The translations under genes were made by a program, and so were the position numbers. The notes beneath the pieces are model-generated. The model was not told the DNA's origin, searched no databases, and saw only the letters and a list, made by a program, of their open reading frames with translations. From contig CACCLU010000003.1 of assembly GCA_902546975.1 (NCBI GenBank), positions 124,001-188,000 of the forward strand: a stretch of DNA of 64,000 nucleotides. Direction: 5' to 3'. This DNA comes from an uncultured Alphaproteobacteria bacterium. Its GTDB lineage: Bacteria > Pseudomonadota > Alphaproteobacteria > HIMB59. Each line of letters starts with the position of its first letter. The first letter of the stretch is position 1. Shown piece after piece: positions 10,199 to 18,976 of this stretch.

Positions 10199-10588
10199 AT
10201 GAAAAATTTTGTAAAAAGAAAGCCTTACGGCGGTCAAAGGAAAATAAACTCCTCTAGATCTGGTGTTGCTGACTCTCCATATCTACAAGCTAATGGAAAT
10301 TCAAACGGTTTTAAAAGAAACGGAAAAAATCCAAAAGATCAATATAACGATTATCTTAACAAAGCAAAAGATGCTAAGGGACAAGGTGACGAAGTATTAG
10401 AGCAGTTTTACCTTCAACACGCTGAACACTATTTTAGACAAACAGATAATTCAAATAGAGGTTTTGTTGCTAGAAAAATTATTAATAAAGACAAAACTGA
10501 AAATAACGACAGCGATTTGAACAAAGACAATAAGTCAGAACGTAACTCAACATCTGATTTTGATGACTTAGCTAGTCAGTTAGCTTAA
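10199..10588 (+). CDS. DUF4167 domain protein
   Basis: A 129-aa protein of unknown role, with a basic N-terminus (KRKPYGGQRKINSSR) that suggests nucleic-acid binding. The family core at about residues 45-85 is plain: NPKDQYNDYLNKAKDAKGQGDEV, then EQFYLQHAEHYFRQ. The tail is acidic and low in complexity. In alphaproteobacteria DUF4167 typically follows prmC, as here. The stop overlaps the M23 peptidase stop on the other strand by 4 bp. Confidence 0.88.
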   Translation: MKNFVKRKPYGGQRKINSSRSGVADSPYLQANGNSNGFKRNGKNPKDQYNDYLNKAKDAKGQGDEVLEQFYLQHAEHYFRQTDNSNRGFVARKIINKDKTENNDSDLNKDNKSERNSTSDFDDLASQLA

Positions 10589-12054
10589 TTTATTTTATTT
10601 TTATAAATATTAACTTCTTCATCTATTTCAGAAACTAATATTTGAAATTCATTTAGTTGTTGTTTGTTAAGCTTCCTTCCTGAGGGTAATTTAAGTGTAG
10701 CTGGGTTTATTTGTTTTCCATTCACAATAATTTCATAATGTAAATGAGGTCCAGTTGATTTTCCTGTTGAGCCTACATAACCAATAACATCACCTTGCTT
10801 AACTCTTACACCACTTGATATTCCTTTTTTATAACCATTAAGATGTGCGTAAGCTGTTTTATAAGTACTATCGTGACGAATTCTAATATATTTTCCATAT
10901 CCTCCATTTCTACCTACGTACTCTACAATACCATTTCCAGCAGCAAAAATTGGAGTTCCTGTTGGAGCAGCAAAATCTACTCCTTTATGCATTTTATTAT
11001 AGCCGGAGATAGGATGTTTTCTCATACCATAACTGGAACTAAGCCTTGCACCATTTATTGGAGTTTTCATTAAGCTTTTTGTCATTCCTTCACCTTTTTC
11101 ATCAAAATATTCGCTGAATTCTCCATTGTCATAAAGATAGTATATTAATGGAGTGCCTCTTGATGAAAGCATTAAGTATTTTGGATCTTCGATTTGAATT
11201 GTCTTACCATCATTGTTTACCTTTTTGACAAACAGCATTTCAAAATTATCACCCTCATAAATATCTCTCTGAAAATCAACATCAAAACTGTAAATCCTGA
11301 TAATTTCATTAATTACTATTTCAGATAACCCTTGATCTTTCAAAGCTTTATATAAGCTTGTTTTAATTTTCCCAGTCACAAAAATTTCTTTGGAACTCAA
11401 CGGAATTTCATTAATTTCATAAATAAAATTATCATTTAGGTAAGATATGATTAATTCTTTAGTGTCAGAATATTTATAAATTAGGTCAAAAGTATTTAAA
11501 CCCTCAGCATCATATTCGCTGAATATTTTTACAGTATCCCCAATATATAATTTAGAAAAATCATAATATTCTTTTCCGTTGAGTATTACTAAGTCTATAT
11601 CTCTACCTTTTAGACCTCCTTTTTTTAAAACTTTTGCAAAACTATCTCCCTTGGAAACTATGATTTCATCAAAATTATTATTTAATTTTTCATCTTTCTT
11701 ATTTTCAATTGGTAAAGAGTCTTCAGGTTTTTTTATATTAACTTTCTCTTCTTTTTTGGTTAAATCTTTATCTAAAATATTTGATAAATTTTCAAGTGTT
11801 ATATTTTCAAAATAATTTTTTGATTTTTCTTTATCAAATATTGGATCGTCAAGACTTTCAATACTTATAACATCATAATATTTTTGAAATTTTTTTTTAT
11901 CGAAATAGTTAATATCTACATCATCATAAATATAAGCATATTCATTGTTTATTTTTACGAAATCAGAATAGCTCATATAAAAGCAAAAAAAGCTGATTAT
12001 AACTAATAAAGTTGCTAGTGATGCTTTTATTGTAAAACTATTTGTCCTTGTCAT
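10585..12054 (-). CDS. M23 family peptidoglycan endopeptidase (membrane-anchored)
   Basis: A 489-aa protein with an uncleaved-looking N-terminal membrane segment (about residues 10-28, ASLATLLVIISFFCFYMSY), a long acidic linker, and a C-terminal LytM/M23 domain. The zinc ligands are visible as H and D in KMHKGVDFAAPTGTP and the HLHYEI motif; YGKYIRIRHDS and AYAHLNGY are typical of MepM-like enzymes. It probably hydrolyses cross-links to allow wall growth, acting in the periplasm. A linker segment before the M23 domain (VTGKIKTSLYKALKDQGLS) matches the usual MepM-type layout. It is divergent from the Gate-domain gene. Confidence 0.9.
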   Translation of the reverse strand: MTRTNSFTIKASLATLLVIISFFCFYMSYSDFVKINNEYAYIYDDVDINYFDKKKFQKYYDVISIESLDDPIFDKEKSKNYFENITLENLSNILDKDLTKKEEKVNIKKPEDSLPIENKKDEKLNNNFDEIIVSKGDSFAKVLKKGGLKGRDIDLVILNGKEYYDFSKLYIGDTVKIFSEYDAEGLNTFDLIYKYSDTKELIISYLNDNFIYEINEIPLSSKEIFVTGKIKTSLYKALKDQGLSEIVINEIIRIYSFDVDFQRDIYEGDNFEMLFVKKVNNDGKTIQIEDPKYLMLSSRGTPLIYYLYDNGEFSEYFDEKGEGMTKSLMKTPINGARLSSSYGMRKHPISGYNKMHKGVDFAAPTGTPIFAAGNGIVEYVGRNGGYGKYIRIRHDSTYKTAYAHLNGYKKGISSGVRVKQGDVIGYVGSTGKSTGPHLHYEIIVNGKQINPATLKLPSGRKLNKQQLNEFQILVSEIDEEVNIYKNKIN

Positions 12055-12097
12055 TTATTTCTTTATAAAGAAGTAAAATTAATCGATTGTTATCATA

Positions 12098-13054
12098 ATG
12101 GAAAAATCTAAAAAAATACTAGTAAATATATTTCAAGAAACTACTAAAATTTTTTGGATTTTATTCAAAGTTATTTTGCCCGTTGTCATTATAATTAGAA
12201 TCCTTGAGCTCATTGGGGCAATCCCTTTTTTAGCTAAATTCCTTGAGCCATTAACAAGTTTTATTGGCATTGATGGTTCATTAGGACTAGTTTGGATGGC
12301 TGCTATTTTAGTAAACATATATGCAGGCCTAGCTGCTTTTGCATCTCTTCAAGCAATATTCGATTACACAATAGCTGAAACTACAATTTTAGGGTTAATT
12401 ATACTTATAGCACATAGTTTACCAATTGAAGTAGCTATTGCAAAAAAATCAAGAATTTCATGGGTATTTAATTTAACTTTTAGATTTGTAAATGCTGTAA
12501 TTGCAGGAAAAATATTAAATTTAATTTTTACTAATTATAATTTATTTAATGAACCTAATAATTCAATCTTACAAGTGCCAATTAAAGATGTTTCAAATTT
12601 AGAGTGGGCTATTTCACAACTTCAAAATTTTTTCTTAATTTTTTTAATAATATTTTTTATTATATCGACAATTAATATCCTCAAAACAATTGGCATATGG
12701 AAATTAATAATTAATACTTTGAAAATTCCTTTGTCCTATTTGGGTATGTCAGAGAAAGTAGCTAATATAATTTTAATAGGCTTAACATTAGGAATTTCAT
12801 TTGGAGGAGGTTTTTTAATAGAAGAGTCTAGAAAAAATAATATTTCGAAAAAAGATATTTTACTTTCTTTGTCTTTTTTAAGTTTATGTCATAGCATAAT
12901 AGAAGATACAATATTAATTTTGTTATTAGGCAGTCATATTTCTGGTATTTTATTTTTTAGATTTATTTATACCGTTATTATAATTCTTATAATGAAAGTT
13001 TTATTAGAAACAAAAATGCAAAAATTTATACTGAGTAAAATTACATATGGATAA
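12098..13054 (+). CDS. Nucleoside-recognition (Gate) domain membrane protein
   Basis: A 318-aa polytopic inner-membrane protein. Hydrophobic segments lie at about residues 17-40, 60-90, 95-110, 175-200, 220-245 and 275-310. The segments LGLVWMAAILVNIYAGLAAFASLQ and LSLCHSIIEDTILILLLG are characteristic of the Gate/nucleoside-recognition fold found in nucleoside transporters and SpmA/YlbJ-like proteins. The substrate is unknown. The last codons overlap the DUF1045 gene by 8 bp, so the two are likely co-translated. Confidence 0.78.
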   Translation: MEKSKKILVNIFQETTKIFWILFKVILPVVIIIRILELIGAIPFLAKFLEPLTSFIGIDGSLGLVWMAAILVNIYAGLAAFASLQAIFDYTIAETTILGLIILIAHSLPIEVAIAKKSRISWVFNLTFRFVNAVIAGKILNLIFTNYNLFNEPNNSILQVPIKDVSNLEWAISQLQNFFLIFLIIFFIISTINILKTIGIWKLIINTLKIPLSYLGMSEKVANIILIGLTLGISFGGGFLIEESRKNNISKKDILLSLSFLSLCHSIIEDTILILLLGSHISGILFFRFIYTVIIILIMKVLLETKMQKFILSKITYG

Positions 13055-13664
13055 TTATATTCAATTTCCTCGTTACTCAATTTATCTAATACCAAATAAA
13101 TTATTTATTGATCAAGTTGATGAATTACTTTCAAAAAACAATCTTAAATATGACAACCTTGAAATATCTCAGTATGGCCTTCATTATACTGTCAAAGCTC
13201 CTTTTTATTTAAGCCATCTTTATAATGAGGAGGAACTTATTAATTCATTTCAAGAGTATTTTTTATCTAATCAGAATAAATCTTATAAAGAAGTATTTAA
13301 TGTTTTAGGCTTAAAGAAAATTAAAAATGTTTTTGCTCTAGAAATTAATTCTAATGAAAAATTTAATTTTCTGTGCAATGATATAATGAGGTATTTTGAT
13401 TTATATAGAAAAACCCTCAATCAACAAGAAGTTCAAAAAGATATTAAGCGTTTCAGTAAATTAACTTCTTTAGAGATGGAATATTATTTAATATGGGGAT
13501 ATCCTTATTTATTTGAGTTTAACAATCACCATATCTCAGTATCAGATATCAAAAAAGAGATAATATTTGATAACTCAATCAAATCTTTGAATTACTCTAA
13601 TATCAGCTTAATGAGACAAGATAGTATAAATAGTAAATTTATCTCTATAAGTAAAAGTGATTAG
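13047..13664 (+). CDS. DUF1045 family 2H-phosphoesterase-like protein
   Basis: A 205-aa protein matching DUF1045, a family often annotated as phosphonate metabolism protein and related to 2H (2'-5' RNA ligase-like) phosphoesterases. Diagnostic stretches are PRYSIYLIPNKLF, then YGLHYTVKAPFYL (first H-x-T motif), and near the C-terminus WGYPYLFEFNNHHISVS (second H-x-S motif). The H-x-[ST] pairs predict cyclic phosphodiester hydrolysis. No phn genes are present in the window; instead it overlaps a Gate-domain membrane protein, which makes a nucleotide- or nucleoside-linked role possible but unproven. Confidence 0.8.
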   Translation: MDNYIQFPRYSIYLIPNKLFIDQVDELLSKNNLKYDNLEISQYGLHYTVKAPFYLSHLYNEEELINSFQEYFLSNQNKSYKEVFNVLGLKKIKNVFALEINSNEKFNFLCNDIMRYFDLYRKTLNQQEVQKDIKRFSKLTSLEMEYYLIWGYPYLFEFNNHHISVSDIKKEIIFDNSIKSLNYSNISLMRQDSINSKFISISKSD

Positions 13665-13719
13665 TCTTAATGCTAAAATTATTTACACTACAGTAATAGT
13701 TAAATAATATATTTTGCTC

Positions 13720-14598
13720 ATGGGAATTTACGTTAAAAAAAAGAAATTTAATATTTTAAACTTTTTTTTGATTTTTTTATTTTTAATTATAGTTCTTACA
13801 ACTTTATATTTTTTTAACATTTTTTCAGAAAAAAAAATTTTTGATTTATCAAATATTGAAAATACACAGTTTGAAGAAGGACCAAATCAAATTATTGAAC
13901 AAGATTTTAGCTCTTATTTAAAAAAAGAAGATGTAAATTTTGATGAGTATTTTACCAAAAAGGAATTTGATCAAAATATAAAAAAATTTATAGAGGAAAA
14001 TCCAGATTATATCTTAGGTGTTCTTAGAGAATATCAATTAGAGCAGAATAAATTAGAACAAGAAAAAACTAATCAAAAAAATATCTCGAGTATAAAAAAT
14101 TTAAATCTTGCATATCATCCTATGTACTTGGGCGACTCAAATTCCGCAAAAGTTATTTATGAATTTGTTGATTATAATTGTGGTTATTGTCAAAAATTCC
14201 ATCAAGAATTAATAAATGTAATGAAAGAAAATTCATTAAAACTTGTTATTATACAAATGCCAATTTTAGGGAATTTTTCAGAGGAATTGACTAAGTTGGC
14301 ATTAGCTTCCTCCTTGCAAGGTCAATTTAAGGTTGTCCATAATTATTTATATTCTACTGAGAGAAAATCAAAAATGGAGGATATTTTGGCCGACTTATTT
14401 CTAAGGGGTGTTGATCTTGACATACTAAAGAATGATTTGGACTCGCAAGAGGTATCAGACTTTCTATCTATTCATAGAAGTTACGCTGATGAATTTAAAT
14501 TTACTGGAACACCTGCAACTATAATTGGAAATCAAATAATTCCAGGATTTATCGATGCAGATAAAATTACTGAGATTTTGGAAAAAGAATTTTCCTGA
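13720..14598 (+). CDS. DsbA-family thiol oxidoreductase, membrane-anchored
   Basis: The track uses a TTG at 13714; the ATG two codons later (13720) is equally in frame and is preferred, giving 292 aa. An N-terminal membrane anchor (NFFLIFLFLIIVLTTLYFF) is followed by a helical charged region and a thioredoxin-like DSBA domain. The active site is FVDYNCGYCQKFH (CGYC), and the cis-Pro loop is FTGTPATIIG. It probably makes or isomerises disulfides in the periplasm, in the manner of ScsC/BdbD-like proteins. It lies 5 bp upstream of murJ. Confidence 0.88.
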   Translation: MGIYVKKKKFNILNFFLIFLFLIIVLTTLYFFNIFSEKKIFDLSNIENTQFEEGPNQIIEQDFSSYLKKEDVNFDEYFTKKEFDQNIKKFIEENPDYILGVLREYQLEQNKLEQEKTNQKNISSIKNLNLAYHPMYLGDSNSAKVIYEFVDYNCGYCQKFHQELINVMKENSLKLVIIQMPILGNFSEELTKLALASSLQGQFKVVHNYLYSTERKSKMEDILADLFLRGVDLDILKNDLDSQEVSDFLSIHRSYADEFKFTGTPATIIGNQIIPGFIDADKITEILEKEFS

Positions 14599-14603
14599 GC
14601 TCA

Positions 14604-16124
14604 ATGAAAATCAGTAATTTTTCAAAGATTTCTTCAAATATTTTTGGATCTCGTGTAACCGGATTTATTAGAGACATACTTTTTGCAAATTATTTAGGTG
14701 CCAATTTGATGTCAGATGCATTCCTTTTTGCTTATAGATTACCAAATTTATTTAGAAGAATTTTTGCTGAGGGCTCAATGAATAGTGTATTTATTCCTTT
14801 GTATGTAAACCAAGAAAAAATGAATTCAAAATCAGCAAATGATTTTATATGGATAGTTTTCAACTTTTTTTTTGTAATTACTATGTTTTTATCTTTTTTA
14901 ATATTTTTTTTTACTGAGCAAGTTATATCAATTTTAGCACCAGGATTTTTATTAAATAAAAGTCAATTTTTATTTGCAAATCAGTTATTGATTATAACTT
15001 TTCCTTTTTTGATATTTGTGACTCTGTCATCAGTGTTGAGTTCAGTTTTAAATGTTAAAGGAAAATTTTTTTTACCTTCCTTCTTATCAGTAATTCTTAA
15101 CATTTTCATGATTGTAACTTTGGTGTCATTCAAGTCTAACTCTCATTTTGCACTCGCTTGGTCAATGATAATAGCTGGTTTCACTCAATTAATCCTTTTA
15201 TTTATCAATTTAGGTACAATAAAAATATTTTGGGGTATAGGATTAAAGAGTATAAAAGTCTTGTCTAGAGAGCTTAAAAAATTCTTTGGAAGATTTCTCT
15301 ATTCTTTACTGGGCTCTGGTATTGTTCAATTAAATATTTTCATCTCTATGTTATTTGCTTCTTTAGTGGGTGGGGGTGCTATAAGCCAAATTTACTACGC
15401 TGATAGAATTATTGACTTACCATTCGCTCTTATTGCAGTTGCTATGTCTTTTACACTTTTGCCTTATTTGAGCAAAAATATTTCAGATGAGAGTAAAAAT
15501 TCTAAAGCTTTCAATGAAACAGTAATATTTTGCTTTCTTTTTGCTATCCCAAGCGCATTTGGTATTTTTATTCTGAGTGAAGATATTATAAGAGCATTAT
15601 TTGGTAGAGGTGAATTTAACAATGAGGATGTGTTAATAACATCTAAAATTTTACTGGTCTACTCTTTTTCATTGCCAGGATATATGCTCGCTCGAATTTT
15701 TAATCAAGTTTTTTACTCTTATGAAAAAGTTGAGTATCCCGTTAAAGCAGCTGTTCCAACATTTATATGTAATTTTATTTTATGTTTTCTTCTTTATAGG
15801 CCTCTGGGCGTTTTAGGTTTAGCTATATCAGGTGCTGTGAGTATATGGCTAAATTTATTTATTCAAATTTTTTACTTAAGAAAAAATTTTGGAAGTTTTT
15901 ATGAAAAATTATTAATTTTTGATTTTAAGAAATTATTAAAGATTTTAATTAGTGCAATTATTATGGTTATTTCAATTCTTATATTTAAAAAAATTCTGGA
16001 TTTGAACATTTATGTGGATTTATTCATTCAAATACTCATTGGTGTGATAGTGTATTTTTTGATTTTAAATTGGCTTAAATTAAACGAGATAAAACTAGTA
16101 TTTCAATTAAATAAATTTAATTAG
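14604..16124 (+). CDS. murJ: Lipid II flippase MurJ
   Basis: A 506-aa polytopic membrane protein of the MOP superfamily with about 14 hydrophobic segments. The N-terminal signature SRVTGFIRDILFANYLGANL and DAFLFAYRLPNLFRRIFAEG is diagnostic of MurJ/MviN, as are YYADRIIDLPFALIAVAMSFTLLP and ALFGRGEFN. It flips undecaprenyl-linked peptidoglycan precursor to the periplasm, downstream of MraY, which is encoded at 48 kb. It sits 5 bp after the DsbA-like gene and is followed by tRNA-Val. Confidence 0.96.
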   Translation: MKISNFSKISSNIFGSRVTGFIRDILFANYLGANLMSDAFLFAYRLPNLFRRIFAEGSMNSVFIPLYVNQEKMNSKSANDFIWIVFNFFFVITMFLSFLIFFFTEQVISILAPGFLLNKSQFLFANQLLIITFPFLIFVTLSSVLSSVLNVKGKFFLPSFLSVILNIFMIVTLVSFKSNSHFALAWSMIIAGFTQLILLFINLGTIKIFWGIGLKSIKVLSRELKKFFGRFLYSLLGSGIVQLNIFISMLFASLVGGGAISQIYYADRIIDLPFALIAVAMSFTLLPYLSKNISDESKNSKAFNETVIFCFLFAIPSAFGIFILSEDIIRALFGRGEFNNEDVLITSKILLVYSFSLPGYMLARIFNQVFYSYEKVEYPVKAAVPTFICNFILCFLLYRPLGVLGLAISGAVSIWLNLFIQIFYLRKNFGSFYEKLLIFDFKKLLKILISAIIMVISILIFKKILDLNIYVDLFIQILIGVIVYFLILNWLKLNEIKLVFQLNKFN

Positions 16125-16179
16125 GAATTTTATTTACTAATTTTTAATTTAATTTAAAAGTATTTATCCCTATTTTTGT

Positions 16180-16256
16180 GGGCGTGTAGCTCAGTTGGTT
16201 AGAGTACTTGCTCGACACGCAAGGGGTCACAGGTTCGAATCCTGTCACGCCCACCA
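16180..16256 (+). tRNA. tRNA-Val (anticodon GAC)
   Basis: A 77-nt cloverleaf including an encoded CCA. The acceptor GGGCGTG pairs with CACGCCC; the D arm is GCTC-AGTTGGTTA-GAGT; the anticodon stem is CTTGC/GCAAG; the T arm is CACAGGTTCGAATCCTGTC-like. The 7-nt anticodon loop is TCGACAC, so the anticodon is GAC (valine) but position 33 is C rather than the near-universal U. It lies between murJ and the PagL-like gene. Confidence 0.93.
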
Positions 16257-16292
16257 TTTACTTTTAAACTTGATGATGTATGATTTACATTA

Positions 16293-16778
16293 ATGAAAAA
16301 ATATTTACTAAGCTTAATAATTTTTGTCCTTTCTTCTAACATATCTATAAGTGCAAATAGTTATTCTATTTTTGGAGGCACATATGACTACGACGATGAT
16401 AATACAACGAATTTATTTGGACTAAATTATCATATATCTAATAATGAAATAGATTTCTTTGATATTTTATCACTTAACCCAGTAATTGGTGGATTTATTA
16501 CAGCTGAAAGTGCATCTATGTTTTATGGTGGGTTTGAAACAAATATTGGAGCAGACTCAATTTATTTAAACCTCTCTTCATCAGCTGGCATTTACAGTAA
16601 TGGGGATGGTAAAGACTTAGGAAATACACTCCAATTTAAATCTGAAGTAAATTTATTCTATAGCATATCTAAAGAATCTAGATTTGGTATAGGATCTCAT
16701 CATATTTCTAATGCAGGCTTAAATTCAGTAAATCCAGGCACAAACAATTATTACTTAATTTACAATAGAGATTTCTAA
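16293..16778 (+). CDS. PagL-like outer-membrane acyl hydrolase (lipid A deacylase family)
   Basis: A 161-aa protein with a signal peptide (about residues 1-21, ending ISISANS) and alternating strands consistent with an eight-stranded barrel. The C-terminal motif RFGIGSHHISNAGLNSVNPG with terminal NYYLIYNRDF matches the PagL/acyloxyacyl hydrolase family, whose catalytic His and Ser lie in an H-x-S-N-A-G motif; both are present. The acidic third residue expected a few positions later is hard to find (GTNNYY stands there). PagL removes the 3-O acyl chain from lipid A; activity here is inferred. Confidence 0.76.
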   Translation: MKKYLLSLIIFVLSSNISISANSYSIFGGTYDYDDDNTTNLFGLNYHISNNEIDFFDILSLNPVIGGFITAESASMFYGGFETNIGADSIYLNLSSSAGIYSNGDGKDLGNTLQFKSEVNLFYSISKESRFGIGSHHISNAGLNSVNPGTNNYYLIYNRDF

Positions 16779-16833
16779 GATTTTCAATAAATATCCATTT
16801 GTTAATTTGCAAAATTCGTTTATTTTTAGTTAG

Positions 16834-17694
16834 ATGACTAAAAACTTTTTAGCTTATTTATTTTTCTCAATCTTAATTGTAATAATACTTGTAATTGGAT
16901 ACGAGGAAATTAAATATTATTTTGATGCCAATCCTTACATAAATGGAATAATTCTTCTTACACTTATAATTGGTTTCCTATTGTACTCCTTTAAGATATT
17001 CACTTTAAGCTCTGAGTTTAGATTTATGAATTCTGTTGCATTTGGAAAATTAAAACTAAACGATTCATCTTTAAACAACTATCCAATAACAAAATCTATC
17101 GCAAACAATCTTGGTATAACAACCACTAACAAAAGTATAACTAAAACACTTGATGAGATATTAGATGATCTTTTATCCACTGTTGAAAGTGGTAGTGACA
17201 TATCAAAATATCTTATTAACCTTGCCATATTCCTAGGGCTTATTGGAACTTTTTATGGATTACTTTTAACAATAGGGAGTGTTTCGAATGTCATTGACAG
17301 TCTGTCAATTGAAGAACAAGACTTCACAGCATTTTTTAATAATCTAAAAGATGGCTTAAAGTCACCTTTGTCTGGAATGACAATTGCTTTTAGCTCATCA
17401 TTGTTTGGTTTAGTGACTTCCTTGATTTTAGGACTTTATGAAATAATTACTAGAGGAGTTAAGCAGAACTATTATGAATTCTGTGAAAATCAAATTCGAC
17501 TTTTTTATAGATCTAGCCCTAATACAAATAAATTTAATCAAAATACTGATAGCACCAACTTCTCTCAAAGTATTGCCTCTAAGCTTAATGAATTGGTTGA
17601 TGGCATGAAAAATTCTAATGACGATTTAAGGAATGAAGTTATTACAGAACTTAGATCTGTAAGCAAGTCTATCAAAGACTTAGACAAAAAGTGA
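16834..17694 (+). CDS. MotA/TolQ/ExbB-family proton channel protein
   Basis: A 286-aa membrane protein with membrane segments near residues 5-22, 36-54, 125-150 and 180-205. The core FLGLIGTFYGLLLTIGSV followed by GLKSPLSGMTIAFSSSLFG is the MotA/TolQ/ExbB proton-channel signature. The C-terminus is a soluble helical tail. It pairs with the following OmpA/MotB-type gene through a 4-bp GTGA overlap, forming a probable stator-like complex that uses proton motive force at the envelope. The target is unknown; no flagellar or Zorya genes accompany it. Confidence 0.85.
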   Translation: MTKNFLAYLFFSILIVIILVIGYEEIKYYFDANPYINGIILLTLIIGFLLYSFKIFTLSSEFRFMNSVAFGKLKLNDSSLNNYPITKSIANNLGITTTNKSITKTLDEILDDLLSTVESGSDISKYLINLAIFLGLIGTFYGLLLTIGSVSNVIDSLSIEEQDFTAFFNNLKDGLKSPLSGMTIAFSSSLFGLVTSLILGLYEIITRGVKQNYYEFCENQIRLFYRSSPNTNKFNQNTDSTNFSQSIASKLNELVDGMKNSNDDLRNEVITELRSVSKSIKDLDKK

Positions 17695-18974
17695 GCTATC
17701 TCTCTAAAACTCAAAGTTCAGATAATGGAAATATAATTTGGCCAGGATTTGTAGATGTATTGGCATCTACGTTGATGGTTATTATTTTTATAGTTTTACT
17801 ATTCACAGTCGCCCAAGTTTATTTGGGAGATCTTGTAGTAGGAAAAAATGAACAAATACAGAGTTTGGAAAAAACAATTGTTATTCAAGACGAAACTATT
17901 GTGGAACAAGATGTAACACTTACAGATAAAGAGATTGAATTAATTGACAGACAAAATCTTATTAAAAAACTTGATGAAGAGATATCAATTAAACAATCTC
18001 AAATTTTAGCTCAAGATACGATTATTCAAGACCAAGCACTTGATATTGATAAACTAAATACGATAATTGCTAAAATTACTGATGAATTATCTTTATCTTT
18101 AGCTGACAGAGAGACTCTTCAGGAAAATCTCTCTGAATTAAATAAACAACAAGAAATATTAAAATCAGATTTAATAAAACTTGGTGGAGAAAACAGTGAG
18201 CTAGTTGGACAAATTGGCGAGTCACAAAATAGAATTGAAAATCTTCTAGAATCATTAAGTTCCTCAGAGAATATAAATCAAGAATTACAAAACAAATTAT
18301 CTACTCTAGAGGAGGAGTCAGCAATACAATCAAGCGATCTAAATGAGGCTCTAAATTTGATATCTAATTTAGCCTTGGATATTGAGATACTTAGTAATGA
18401 AATTAATCTCTTAAATAACTTACTAGAGTCTAAAGAGGCAGAAATAGCTCAAAACGAGATAGAACTTGGAGAGTTAGGAGATAGATTAAATAGAGTACTT
18501 ACAAGTGAATTATTCAAATTACAAAAGTATAAATCAGAATTTTTTGGCAAGTTATCTGAAGCTTTAGCTGATAGAGACGATATCCAAATTAAAGGGGATA
18601 GATTTATTTTTCAATCTGAGATCTTATTTGATTCTGGTAGTGCAAATATACAAGAAGAAGGTAGGATAGCACTATCTCTTATTACGAAAACAATTATAGA
18701 AGTTGCGGAGTCAATACCATCTGATTTAAATTGGATTTTACAAATAGACGGTCACACTGATAAGATTCCTATTTCTACCTCACAATTTCCATCAAATTGG
18801 GAACTATCTCACGCTAGAGCGCTTGAGGTCGTAAAATTTCTTATTCAACAAGGTATCCCTGCTAACAAATTGTCAGCAAATGGTTATGGCGAATATCAAC
18901 CTATTAATACAGGAGATACTAAAGATGATCTCAAAGAAAATCGAAGAATTGAATTAAAAATTACTCAAAAGTAG
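17691..18974 (+). CDS. OmpA/MotB-type peptidoglycan-binding protein with long coiled coil
   Basis: A 427-aa protein that starts at a GTG overlapping the stop of the MotA-type gene. One N-terminal membrane segment (about residues 20-45, PGFVDVLASTLMVIIFIVLL) carries the D of the MotB/ExbD type, followed by about 230 residues of heptad-like coiled coil. The C-terminal OmpA domain has FDSGSANIQEEG, IDGHTDKIPI, and ELSHARALEVVKFL with NRRIELKI. It would anchor the channel to peptidoglycan. The same pair is common and uncharacterised in alphaproteobacteria. The gene ends 2 bp before the isomerase on the other strand. Confidence 0.87.
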   Translation: MSYLSKTQSSDNGNIIWPGFVDVLASTLMVIIFIVLLFTVAQVYLGDLVVGKNEQIQSLEKTIVIQDETIVEQDVTLTDKEIELIDRQNLIKKLDEEISIKQSQILAQDTIIQDQALDIDKLNTIIAKITDELSLSLADRETLQENLSELNKQQEILKSDLIKLGGENSELVGQIGESQNRIENLLESLSSSENINQELQNKLSTLEEESAIQSSDLNEALNLISNLALDIEILSNEINLLNNLLESKEAEIAQNEIELGELGDRLNRVLTSELFKLQKYKSEFFGKLSEALADRDDIQIKGDRFIFQSEILFDSGSANIQEEGRIALSLITKTIIEVAESIPSDLNWILQIDGHTDKIPISTSQFPSNWELSHARALEVVKFLIQQGIPANKLSANGYGEYQPINTGDTKDDLKENRRIELKITQK

Positions 18975-18976
18975 AT

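Noticed and set aside
16834-18974. Zorya-type defence system (ZorA/ZorB-like MotA and MotB proteins)
   Set aside because: The pair is flanked by a PagL-like gene and a cyclophilin. No zorC, zorD or zorE, nuclease or helicase partner is adjacent.
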